Made by a program: the position numbers and the translations under genes. The notes under the pieces were generated by a model, which saw nothing but the letters and a program-made list of their open reading frames with translations, was not told the origin of the DNA and searched no databases. DNA of 56,897 bases, from assembly GCA_002360635.1 (NCBI GenBank), contig DEQW01000012.1:1-56897 (forward strand), written 5' to 3'. Origin of the DNA: Flavobacteriaceae bacterium UBA3356. GTDB lineage: Bacteria; Bacteroidota; Bacteroidia; Flavobacteriales; Flavobacteriaceae. This document shows positions 9,599-16,949 of this stretch, one piece after another (the first letter of the stretch is position 1; each line of letters begins with the position of its first letter).

Positions 9599-10203
9599 TA
9601 ATTTGAATTCTCGTTAATAAATTTATTGAGTGTTTGCAGCCCTTTTGAAGTTACAATGCCACGTAAATGATACTCCAAATAATCTTCCATTAATTGAGTT
9701 TTTGAAAATTGAGAAACTGGAAAAAGCGTTTCGTCATTTATACTATCGATACCAGAAAAATAGAGTTTGGAAATAAAATCAACATCAATATTTTTCCTGT
9801 AAACGCCTTTTTCAACACCCCTTTTTAAATTTTCGACAGTACATGCTGCCATGTTCGCATATTTTTTTGCCTTAATCATGGAATAAACCTCAGGATAGTA
9901 TTTCTGAAGCTGGTATTGAGGTGATGATTTTTCGTTTTTTAATTGAAGCATTACAAACTTTTTAATTTCATATAACTCTTCAATTGGATCTTTCTTCTCT
10001 AAGAGTATGTTGTCAATACCGCAGCTAATTCCTTCAAAAACCATTAAAACCGATTCTTTAACAAGTTCTGTCTTGTTTTTAAAATGCGTGTAAATGGTCT
10101 TTTTTGAAATGCCCATTTCATGGGAAATATCGTCCATAGTAACACTCTTAAAACCAAGAGATAGGAACATTTCTGCCGCCTTTATAATAATCTTTTCCTT
10201 CAT
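9598..10203 (-). CDS. TetR/AcrR-family transcriptional regulator of the efflux operon
   Basis: A 201-residue regulator. The N-terminal helix-turn-helix is visible as M-D-D-I-S-H-E-M-G-I-S-K-K-T-I-Y-T-H-F-K-N-K; the rest is a helical ligand/dimer domain. I chose the ATG at 10203 (M-K-E-K-I-I-I-K-A-A-E-M-F): a TTG 12 nt upstream is in frame but lies next to the -7 box and adds nothing family-like. As the first gene of the tetR-tolC-adaptor-RND unit it is likely autorepressing through the palindrome at 10227-10254. The inducer is unknown. Confidence 0.9.
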   Translation of the reverse strand: MKEKIIIKAAEMFLSLGFKSVTMDDISHEMGISKKTIYTHFKNKTELVKESVLMVFEGISCGIDNILLEKKDPIEELYEIKKFVMLQLKNEKSSPQYQLQKYYPEVYSMIKAKKYANMAACTVENLKRGVEKGVYRKNIDVDFISKLYFSGIDSINDETLFPVSQFSKTQLMEDYLEYHLRGIVTSKGLQTLNKFINENSN

Positions 10204-10212
10204 AATTCGGTG

Positions 10213-10254
10213 CAAAGATATAGAAAGGAAACTCTAAGAACAAAAAAAGTTTCC
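10213..10254 (-). promoter_or_regulatory. Promoter and candidate TetR operator of the efflux operon
   Basis: On the minus strand a Bacteroidota-type -7 box TATCTTTG (10220 to 10213) is preceded, 20 nt upstream, by TTTG (10244 to 10241). Over the -33 region lies an inverted repeat GGAAACT (10227-10233), 14-nt spacer, AGTTTCC (10248-10254). Expected transcription start is only a few bases before the tetR ATG, so the leader is almost absent. Repressor binding at this repeat would block the polymerase. Confidence 0.6.
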
Positions 10255-10373
10255 AAAGTTTTACTAATATTTAACAGTTTAATTCCACAAAAAAGAGAAG
10301 ATGTCAACTTTTTCGAGTTTTAAGGCAACGGTTTATTCGGCAACTTGTATTTTAGCGGCAAATTTTCAGCATC

Positions 10374-11348
10374 ATGGAATTACTCGAAAAATATAAAATT
10401 GCGCTTGCCGAAGAATTACAAAAAACCGTGGAGGTAAAAGAGCCGGAACAGTTGTATGAGCCTATTCAATACATTGTAAACATTGGTGGTAAGCGATTGC
10501 GACCGATTCTTACTTTATTAACCTGCGATTTTTTTGGTGCCGATTTTAAAAAAGCTATGCCAGCAGCTTTGGCGATTGAATTGTTCCATAATTTTTCATT
10601 GATCCATGATGATATTATGGATAAAGCCCCGTTGCGCCGCGGAAAAGAGACAGTTCATGAAAAATGGGACTTAAATACCGGTATTTTGTCTGGCGATGCT
10701 ATGTTGATACTTGCCTATCAATTATTTGAAGAATACGAACCTGAACTTTTTAGGGAGCTGGCAAAACTTTTTAGTAAAACAGCCATTGAAGTTTGTGAAG
10801 GGCAACAATACGATGTCGATTTTGAAGACAGGGACGATGTCACCATCGAGGAGTATATTAAAATGATAGACTATAAAACGGCAGTTCTACTGGGGGCAGC
10901 TATGAAAATGGGTGCAATCGTTGCGGGAGCTTCTGAAAATTGTAAAGAAAATATGTACAAGTTTGGAAGAAACTTAGGAATTGCTTTTCAATTGCAAGAT
11001 GATTATTTAGATGTTTTCGGAAATCCTGAGTCGTTTGGGAAGCAAGTAGGTGGTGATATAATTGAAAACAAAAAGACGTTTTTATATTTAACGGCATTGA
11101 ATAGTAGTGAAAAACTTCAGGCTGAAGAGTTAGAGCATTTATATACAATTAACCCTAAAAACCCTTCCGGTAAAATTGAAGCGGTAACTCGAATATTTGA
11201 CGAGTCGGGTGCTGCTGAAAAAACACAGGCCGAAATTTCGAAATACACCCAAAAAGCCAATCAAATTTTAGAAGAGATTAAAATTTCGGAAGAAAAGAAA
11301 TCTGAATTACGCGAATTTGGAGAATGGCTTATGAAGCGAACTTTTTAA
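10374..11348 (+). CDS. Polyprenyl synthetase (geranylgeranyl/farnesyl diphosphate synthase type)
   Basis: A 324-residue trans-isoprenyl diphosphate synthase, cytosolic, condensing isopentenyl diphosphate with allylic primers. It has G-G-K-R-L-R-P (38-44), the first Asp-rich motif D-D-I-M-D at 79-83 and the second D-D-Y-L-D at 209-213. The first motif lacks the two-residue insertion seen in E. coli IspA, and the fifth residue before it is aromatic (Phe74), a combination known from type I short-chain enzymes, so a C20 product is a reasonable guess; long-chain synthases usually have a small residue there. The product would feed carotenoid or quinone side-chain pathways, but no such genes are adjacent. 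It converges with and overlaps the next gene by 4 nt. Confidence 0.9.
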   Translation: MELLEKYKIALAEELQKTVEVKEPEQLYEPIQYIVNIGGKRLRPILTLLTCDFFGADFKKAMPAALAIELFHNFSLIHDDIMDKAPLRRGKETVHEKWDLNTGILSGDAMLILAYQLFEEYEPELFRELAKLFSKTAIEVCEGQQYDVDFEDRDDVTIEEYIKMIDYKTAVLLGAAMKMGAIVAGASENCKENMYKFGRNLGIAFQLQDDYLDVFGNPESFGKQVGGDIIENKKTFLYLTALNSSEKLQAEELEHLYTINPKNPSGKIEAVTRIFDESGAAEKTQAEISKYTQKANQILEEIKISEEKKSELREFGEWLMKRTF

Positions 11349-11872
11349 AAATAAAAACGGACAAACGGTGACCAAGCCGTAGTGTAAATGTCTTCATCAT
11401 CATTAAATAGCACATTGTATCTAGCTCCAATTGTTACGTTCCCGTTTCTGTAGCCAACACCTGTAAAGAGAGCTGTATTCCAGAAGTTGTCTTTAAAATT
11501 TCCACCTTCCAATTCGATAGTTTGGTTAACTCTTAGCTGTTCCAGTTCAGCTGAAAGCTGTATTTCTGGAATAGGGTTAAAAAGTGTGATTAAACTGGCA
11601 CCGTAAAGCGTAGTGTTAAAATTATCACCGGATTGGTAACTAAACTGCAAGGCTGGCCCCATACTAAAATAACGGTTAAAATCATAAATCGCACTGGGTG
11701 AGATTGTTCCACTAAAGTAGCCATTGCCAAAGCTTATGCCTAATCCACCCCCAAAGCGAACATCATCCCAGAAATTGTTTTCGGGCTGTGCCTGAACACC
11801 AATTTGCCCGAAACTTAGATTTGAAAAGAATAAAATAGAACTAGTTAAAATGGTTAAGCAGGCCTTTTTCAT
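11345..11872 (-). CDS. Small outer-membrane beta-barrel protein, function unknown
   Basis: A 175-residue protein with a signal peptide (cleaved near F-G-Q, about residue 23) and regularly alternating strands rich in Gly, Tyr and Phe, ending in V-R-F-Y-F-stop, which suggests an 8-stranded barrel. I recall database entries for similar genes beside sucA labelled alpha-ketoglutarate decarboxylase; nothing in the sequence supports an enzyme, and that label probably spread by gene neighbourhood. It is transcribed divergently from sucA across a 113-nt region. Confidence 0.75.
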   Translation of the reverse strand: MKKACLTILTSSILFFSNLSFGQIGVQAQPENNFWDDVRFGGGLGISFGNGYFSGTISPSAIYDFNRYFSMGPALQFSYQSGDNFNTTLYGASLITLFNPIPEIQLSAELEQLRVNQTIELEGGNFKDNFWNTALFTGVGYRNGNVTIGARYNVLFNDDEDIYTTAWSPFVRFYF

Positions 11873-11892
11873 TAGGAAATATTTAAGATTTC

Positions 11893-11957
11893 AAACGGTA
11901 TAAATATACGTATTACAATCGCCTATTTATTGTAATTGTTGTATTTTTGTACCGTTT
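11893..11957. promoter_or_regulatory. Divergent promoter region between the small barrel gene and sucA
   Basis: TATTTTTG at 11942-11949 matches the TAnnTTTG -7 box for sucA. The region is bracketed by an inverted repeat AAACGGTA (11893-11900) / TACCGTTT (11950-11957), each arm lying near the presumed start of one of the two divergent transcripts. No good -33 TTG is visible for sucA. Role of the repeat is unknown. Confidence 0.4.
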
Positions 11958-11985
11958 TATAAAATGAAACCCTTGTATTCCAATT

Positions 11986-14733
11986 ATGGATAGATATTCT
12001 TTTCTAAATGCGGTACACCCTTCGTACATCGCAGAGCTTTACGATAAATACTTGCAATACCCAGACAGTGTAGAACCTAGTTGGCGCGCTTTTTTTCAAG
12101 GTTTCGACTTTGGAATTGAAAACGGATCGCTGGAAGCAATCGGCATTGAGCAAAATGGTGAAATACCTGAAGGTTATTTCAAGGAATTCCAGGTTATCAA
12201 ATTAATTGATGCTTACCGATCACGAGGGCATCTCTTTACTAGAACAAATCCGGTTCGGGAAAGAAGAAAATATACACCGAAGTTGGATATTGAAAACTTC
12301 GGGTTATCGCAAGATGATCTTCAGACTTCTTTTAAAGCAGGCGAAATACTTGGTATTGGCGAAACGACATTAGAGGAGATTATAGGGCACCTCAATAGAA
12401 TATATTGCGATTCTATTGGGATTGAATATATGTACATTAGAAAGCCTGAAGAAATACAATGGATTCAAGATAAATTGAACGTCAATGAAAATCAGCCGAA
12501 ATTTTCAGAAGACAAAAAGAAGCATATCCTTAAAAAACTAAACGAAGCCGTCGCTTTTGAAAGTTTTTTACACACAAAATATGTTGGCCAAAAACGTTTT
12601 TCACTGGAAGGTGGAGAAAGTTTAATTCCTGGTTTGGACGCCTTAATTGAGGGTGCTGCGGAAAAAGGAGTTGAAGAATTTGTAATGGGAATGGCGCACC
12701 GAGGCCGTTTAAGTACCTTAACCAATATTTTTGGTAAAAGTGCAAAAGATATTTTCAGTGAGTTTGACGGGAAAGATTACGAACAAGTTGTTTTTGATGG
12801 TGATGTTAAATACCACTTAGGTTGGACTTCTAAACGAAAAACCGATAGCGGTAAAGAAATTAACCTTAACATAGCGCCAAACCCTTCACACCTCGAAACA
12901 GTTGGAGCTGTAGTTCAAGGTATTGCGCGTGCAAAACAAGATGACCATCACTTAGAAAATCCGGAAAAGGTATTGCCAATTGTAGTTCACGGAGATGCAG
13001 CTATAGCAGGACAAGGCATTGTGTACGAAATTGTACAAATGGCACAATTGGAAGGTTATAAAACCCAAGGTACTATTCATATTGTTGTAAATAACCAAGT
13101 TGGTTTTACCACAAATTACCTTGATGGTCGTTCATCTACGTATTGTACCGATGTTGCAAAAGTGACGCTTTCACCGGTGCTTCATGTAAATGCTGACGAT
13201 GTAGAAGCGGTGGTACATGCGATGCTTTTTGCATTAGAGTTTAGAATGAAGTTTAAACACGATGTGTTTATTGATTTACTGGGGTATAGAAAATATGGGC
13301 ATAACGAAGGTGATGAGCCTAAGTTTACACAGCCAAAATTGTATAAAGCAATTTCAAAACACCAAAACCCCCGTGATATCTATTCAGAAAAATTGATTAA
13401 AGAAGGGGTAATAGATAAAGAGTACACTAAAAAATTAGAAGAAGAATATAAAAATAAGTTAGAGGAGAACCTTGAGGATTCCCGTAAAGAAGAGAAAACG
13501 GAAATCAGTGCCATTATGCAAGAGGAATGGGAAGGTTATACGTATGCAGAAGAAGACAAGATGATGGAAGAAGTGGATACTACTTTCGATCTTGATAAAA
13601 TGACAGAAATTGCCGAAATTATTACGAAACTTCCAGAGGATAAAAAATTCCTCCGTAAAGTATCCAAGCTTATTAAAGCACGAAATAAAATGTACTTTGA
13701 AGATAATAAGCTGGACTGGGCAATGGGTGAGTTGTTGGCATATGGAACTTTATTGGCAGAAGGACACGATGTTCGTATAACTGGACAAGATGTAGAAAGA
13801 GGAACATTCTCTCACAGACACGCTGTAATTAAAGCTGAAGAAAATGAAGAAGAAGTGGTGTTGCTCAATCAGTTAAATGATGAACAAGCTCATTTTTATA
13901 TATACAATTCCTTGTTATCTGAATATGCCGTTGTTGGGTTTGACTATGGTTATGCCATGGCAAGTCCTATTACCTTATGTATTTGGGAAGCACAGTTTGG
14001 CGACTTCAGTAATGGAGCCCAGATTATGATAGATCAATACATTTCAGCAGCAGAAGATAAATGGAAACTGCAAAATGGGTTGGTAATGTTATTGCCTCAC
14101 GGGTATGAAGGACAAGGAGCTGAGCACTCTTCGGCAAGAATGGAACGGTACTTACAATTATGTGCAAAAGACAATATGTTTGTTGCAGATTGTACCACAC
14201 CAGCAAACTTTTACCACTTGCTTAGAAGACAAATAAAGGTAGATTACCGTAAACCATTAATTGTGTTTACACCAAAAAGTTTATTGCGTCATCCAAAAGT
14301 GGTTTCAACCAAAGAAGAATTGGCCAATGGAACATTCCAGATGGTAATTGATGATCCAGATGCAAAGGCTTCAAAAGTAAAAACATTAGTTTTTGTAACT
14401 GGTAAATTTTATTACGACCTTTTGGAAGTTAAAGAAGAAGAAAAACGTGACGATGTTGCTTTGGTTCGTATCGAACAATTATTTCCGCTACCAACCGAGC
14501 AGATGAAGAAATTAATGAAAAAATATAAAAACGCAAAAGATGTAGTTTGGGCACAAGAAGAGCCTAGAAATATGGGAGCTTACTCACATATATTAATGCA
14601 TTTTGAAGAAGCACGCGACTTTAGGGTGTGTAGCCGAAAAATGTATGCGGCGCCTGCTTCAGGAAGCAGTGTAAGGTCTAAGCAGCGGCACCAAAAAGTT
14701 ATTGAAAGCGTTTTTGAAACTAACGAAAAATAA
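11986..14733 (+). CDS. sucA: 2-oxoglutarate dehydrogenase E1 component
   Basis: A 915-residue thiamine-diphosphate enzyme that decarboxylates 2-oxoglutarate and passes the succinyl group to E2 lipoyl arms in the TCA cycle. The N-terminal E2-binding segment (D-R-Y-S-F-L-N, Y-I-A-E-L-Y) is intact. The ThDP region shows M-G-M-A-H-R-G-R-L-S and G-D-A-A-I-A-G-Q-G with V-N-N-Q-V-G-F-T-T-N; the C-terminal transketolase-like half has H-G-Y-E-G-Q-G-A-E-H-S-S-A-R. Length matches the family. sucB follows 40 nt later and the pair ends at a strong terminator; E3 is not here. A short out-of-frame ATG ORF (11964-11993) overlaps the start codon. Confidence 0.97.
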   Translation: MDRYSFLNAVHPSYIAELYDKYLQYPDSVEPSWRAFFQGFDFGIENGSLEAIGIEQNGEIPEGYFKEFQVIKLIDAYRSRGHLFTRTNPVRERRKYTPKLDIENFGLSQDDLQTSFKAGEILGIGETTLEEIIGHLNRIYCDSIGIEYMYIRKPEEIQWIQDKLNVNENQPKFSEDKKKHILKKLNEAVAFESFLHTKYVGQKRFSLEGGESLIPGLDALIEGAAEKGVEEFVMGMAHRGRLSTLTNIFGKSAKDIFSEFDGKDYEQVVFDGDVKYHLGWTSKRKTDSGKEINLNIAPNPSHLETVGAVVQGIARAKQDDHHLENPEKVLPIVVHGDAAIAGQGIVYEIVQMAQLEGYKTQGTIHIVVNNQVGFTTNYLDGRSSTYCTDVAKVTLSPVLHVNADDVEAVVHAMLFALEFRMKFKHDVFIDLLGYRKYGHNEGDEPKFTQPKLYKAISKHQNPRDIYSEKLIKEGVIDKEYTKKLEEEYKNKLEENLEDSRKEEKTEISAIMQEEWEGYTYAEEDKMMEEVDTTFDLDKMTEIAEIITKLPEDKKFLRKVSKLIKARNKMYFEDNKLDWAMGELLAYGTLLAEGHDVRITGQDVERGTFSHRHAVIKAEENEEEVVLLNQLNDEQAHFYIYNSLLSEYAVVGFDYGYAMASPITLCIWEAQFGDFSNGAQIMIDQYISAAEDKWKLQNGLVMLLPHGYEGQGAEHSSARMERYLQLCAKDNMFVADCTTPANFYHLLRRQIKVDYRKPLIVFTPKSLLRHPKVVSTKEELANGTFQMVIDDPDAKASKVKTLVFVTGKFYYDLLEVKEEEKRDDVALVRIEQLFPLPTEQMKKLMKKYKNAKDVVWAQEEPRNMGAYSHILMHFEEARDFRVCSRKMYAAPASGSSVRSKQRHQKVIESVFETNEK

Positions 14734-14773
14734 TACTATTATATAATATCCGTAACAGGTAAATTAAATTACT

Positions 14774-16024
14774 ATGGCATTAGAAATGAAAGTCCCATCA
14801 CCGGGAGAATCCATTACCGAAGTAGAAATAGCACAATGGCTAGTTGAAGATGGCGATTATGTAGAAAAAGATCAAGCCATTGCAGAGATTGACAGTGATA
14901 AAGCAACTTTAGAATTGCCTGCTGAAGCAAGCGGTGTCATTACCCGTAAAGCCGAAGAAGGCGATGCAGTAGCTGTAGGGGAGGTGGTTTGCCTAATCGA
15001 TACCGAAGCTGAAAAGCCAGGCGGTTCAGATGAAGATTCTGATAAGGAAAAAGAGTCAGAAGATAAAGACAGCGATAAACCTGAAGCAGAAACAGAAAAA
15101 CCTTCTAAGCCTTCTACACAATCGCAAGAGCAAGATAAAAAAACATACGCAACAGGAACTCCTTCTCCTTCTGCCAAAAAGATTATGGACGAAAAAGGAG
15201 TGGATGCCAAAGACGTTAAAGGTTCTGGGCGTGACGGTCGTATTACAAAAGACGATGCCGTTAAAGCAAAACCTTCTATGGGAAGCCCTGGAAAAGGAAA
15301 TAGGGGGACTGAGCGTAAAAAGCTTTCTATGCTAAGGCGTAAAGTTGCAGAGCGTTTAGTTTCAGCAAAAAATGAAACGGCGATGCTTACAACCTTTAAC
15401 GAGGTTGACATGAGCCCAATTTTTGAATTGCGTAAAAAGTATAAAGAAGACTTTAAGGAAAAGCACGGCGTAAGTTTAGGTTTTATGTCTTTCTTCACTT
15501 TGGCAGTAGTAAGAGCTTTGGATATGTATCCAGATGTCAATTCTATGATTGATGGTGATTACCAAATAAAGTATGATAATAAGGATATTTCTATAGCGGT
15601 TTCTGGTCCTAAAGGATTGATGGTTCCGGTTATAAGAAATGCAGAAAACTTAAGCTTTAGAGGTGTTGAGGACGAAGTGAAACGATTGGCACTCAGAGCC
15701 CGTGATGGAAAAATTACGGTTGATGAAATGACTGGAGGAACCTTTACCATCTCAAACGGAGGTGTTTTCGGAAGTATGCTTTCAACACCGATAATCAATC
15801 CGCCGCAATCAGCGATTTTAGGGATGCATAATATTGTAGAACGTCCAATTGCAAAAGATGGAGCCATAGCCATCGCGCCAATTATGTACGTAGCCTTATC
15901 CTATGATCACAGAATAATTGATGGAAAAGAATCTGTGGGATTCTTGGTTGCTATTAAAGAAGCCTTAGAAAGCCCTGAAGAATTGTTGATGAATAATGAT
16001 GTTAAAAAGGCCTTAGAGTTGTAA
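14774..16024 (+). CDS. sucB: Dihydrolipoyllysine-residue succinyltransferase (E2 of 2-oxoglutarate dehydrogenase)
   Basis: A 416-residue E2 core protein. Residues 1-75 are a lipoyl domain with the attachment Lys43 in D-S-D-K-A. A flexible linker of alternating acidic and Lys residues (about 80-125) leads to the E1/E3-binding domain (about 127-165, P-S-A-K-K-I-M with G-R-D-G-R-I-T-K-D-D). The catalytic domain ends with S-Y-D-H-R-I-I-D-G, supplying His379 and Asp383. It directly follows sucA, confirming succinyl specificity over the pyruvate complex. Confidence 0.97.
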   Translation: MALEMKVPSPGESITEVEIAQWLVEDGDYVEKDQAIAEIDSDKATLELPAEASGVITRKAEEGDAVAVGEVVCLIDTEAEKPGGSDEDSDKEKESEDKDSDKPEAETEKPSKPSTQSQEQDKKTYATGTPSPSAKKIMDEKGVDAKDVKGSGRDGRITKDDAVKAKPSMGSPGKGNRGTERKKLSMLRRKVAERLVSAKNETAMLTTFNEVDMSPIFELRKKYKEDFKEKHGVSLGFMSFFTLAVVRALDMYPDVNSMIDGDYQIKYDNKDISIAVSGPKGLMVPVIRNAENLSFRGVEDEVKRLALRARDGKITVDEMTGGTFTISNGGVFGSMLSTPIINPPQSAILGMHNIVERPIAKDGAIAIAPIMYVALSYDHRIIDGKESVGFLVAIKEALESPEELLMNNDVKKALEL

Positions 16025-16047
16025 GGTACTATCTATATATAATAAAA

Positions 16048-16080
16048 AAAAAACACCCGGTTTTCACCGGGTGTTTTTAT
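16048..16080. terminator. Bidirectional intrinsic terminator after sucAB
   Basis: Stem AAACACCCGG (16051-16060), 6-nt loop, CCGGGTGTTT (16067-16076), followed by T's on the plus strand and by an even longer T-run when read on the minus strand (A-tract from about 16043). It ends sucAB and can also end the minus-strand transcript from the kinase/regulator genes and the small ORF. Confidence 0.9.
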
Positions 16081-16112
16081 TTAATTAGTTAGTTGAAACA
16101 TTAACATAAAAA

Positions 16113-16232
16113 TTAAGAAACAAAATAATTAACAATATTTAGTAATACAATAGAAACAACCACCACAACTAGAAAGATAAAAATCCTCTTTTTGTTTTTT
16201 TCGTTTTTGCCGTTATCATCTTTAAACACCAT
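16113..16232 (-). CDS. Possible 39-residue single-pass membrane protein
   Basis: An ATG ORF of 39 codons with a charged N-terminal half (K-D-D-N-G-K-N-E-K-N-K-K-R) and a hydrophobic second half (I-F-I-F-L-V-V-V-V-V-S-I-V-L-L) that would span the membrane once with the positive end in the cytoplasm. It fills the gap between the response-regulator stop (16317) and a terminator. A TATATTTG -7 box on the minus strand (16276 to 16269) lies about 37 nt upstream of its ATG. No family recognised; too short to be certain it is translated. Confidence 0.45.
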   Translation of the reverse strand: MVFKDDNGKNEKNKKRIFIFLVVVVVSIVLLNIVNYFVS

Positions 16233-16316
16233 GTTAACATTCAGTGGGTAAATGTCAGAAAATAAATACAAATATAAAATACGTAGATACACGTAATTAC
16301 ACTCAAAATGATGTTT

Positions 16317-16949
16317 TTACAGCATTTTATCGTGGTTTTCTTTGGCCCAAATGAGCAAGCTGTTTGTTTTGGGCTCTAAGTTTAACTTAGAAATTATATT
16401 ACTTCTGTGCTTTTCAACTGTTCGGTGAGAAATAAAAAGAAGTGATGCTATTTCCTTATTGGTTTTATCGGTAGCAATAAGTTTTAAAATCTTTTTTTCA
16501 GAAGGCGTTAATGCGTTTAGTGAATTATCCGAAAAAAGCACGCCATCTAACAATTCCTTTATTTTTGGGCTAAAATATTTATCTCCATTTGTAACGGTAT
16601 TGATGCAGTTTTCAATTTCTTCTAAGGCAAATTCTTTTAAAACATAACCGAAAATGTTCAATTCTTGTGCTTTTAAATAGAGCTCTTTTTCTTTGTGCAA
16701 TGTAATAAGTACTATTTTAGTTGTAATGGAATTCTCTTTGCATTTTCTTGCAATTTCAATTCCGGACATATGGGGCATTTGTATGTCTAAAATTGCAATA
16801 CTGGGCTTTTCTTTTGCGATTAAGTTGTAAGCATCCCTTCCATTGTGGGCGCTGGCAATGATATTGTATTCTTTTTCCAACAAAAAATCATTCAGTCCTT
16901 TGAGTAAAAGGGGATGGTCATCGGCTGTTATTATGCTTTGTTTGCTCAT
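16317..16949 (-). CDS. NarL/LuxR-family two-component response regulator
   Basis: A 210-residue cytosolic regulator. The receiver domain (1-120) has the acidic pair Asp10/Asp11 and the phospho-acceptor Asp55 in I-L-D-I-Q-M-P. The C-terminal LuxR helix-turn-helix (about 145-205) reads L-T-P-S-E-K-K-I-L and later T-N-K-E-I-A, I-S-H-R-T-V-E-K-H-R. Its start overlaps the stop of the upstream histidine kinase by 4 nt (ATGA), so the two form a coupled signalling pair. Targets unknown. Confidence 0.93.
   Translation of the reverse strand: MSKQSIITADDHPLLLKGLNDFLLEKEYNIIASAHNGRDAYNLIAKEKPSIAILDIQMPHMSGIEIARKCKENSITTKIVLITLHKEKELYLKAQELNIFGYVLKEFALEEIENCINTVTNGDKYFSPKIKELLDGVLFSDNSLNALTPSEKKILKLIATDKTNKEIASLLFISHRTVEKHRSNIISKLNLEPKTNSLLIWAKENHDKML

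Noticed and set aside
3519..10203. Heavy-metal (Cus-type) efflux system
   Set aside because: No Met or His clusters in the adaptor or porter domain, and TM4 has the HAE-like V-D-N-G-I-V-V-V-E-N rather than the HME signature.
10203..10215. Longer TetR start at TTG 10215
   Set aside because: The extra four codons overlap the -7 promoter box, and the ATG at 10203 gives the normal family N-terminus.
11345..11872. Calling the small barrel an alpha-ketoglutarate decarboxylase
   Set aside because: It has a signal peptide and barrel strands but no thiamine-diphosphate or other enzyme motif; the label appears to come from proximity to sucA.
14872..15540. Long minus-strand frame (222 codons) opposite sucB
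   Set aside because: Ser/Leu-rich shadow of the Glu/Lys-rich sucB linker; sucB is complete and conserved.
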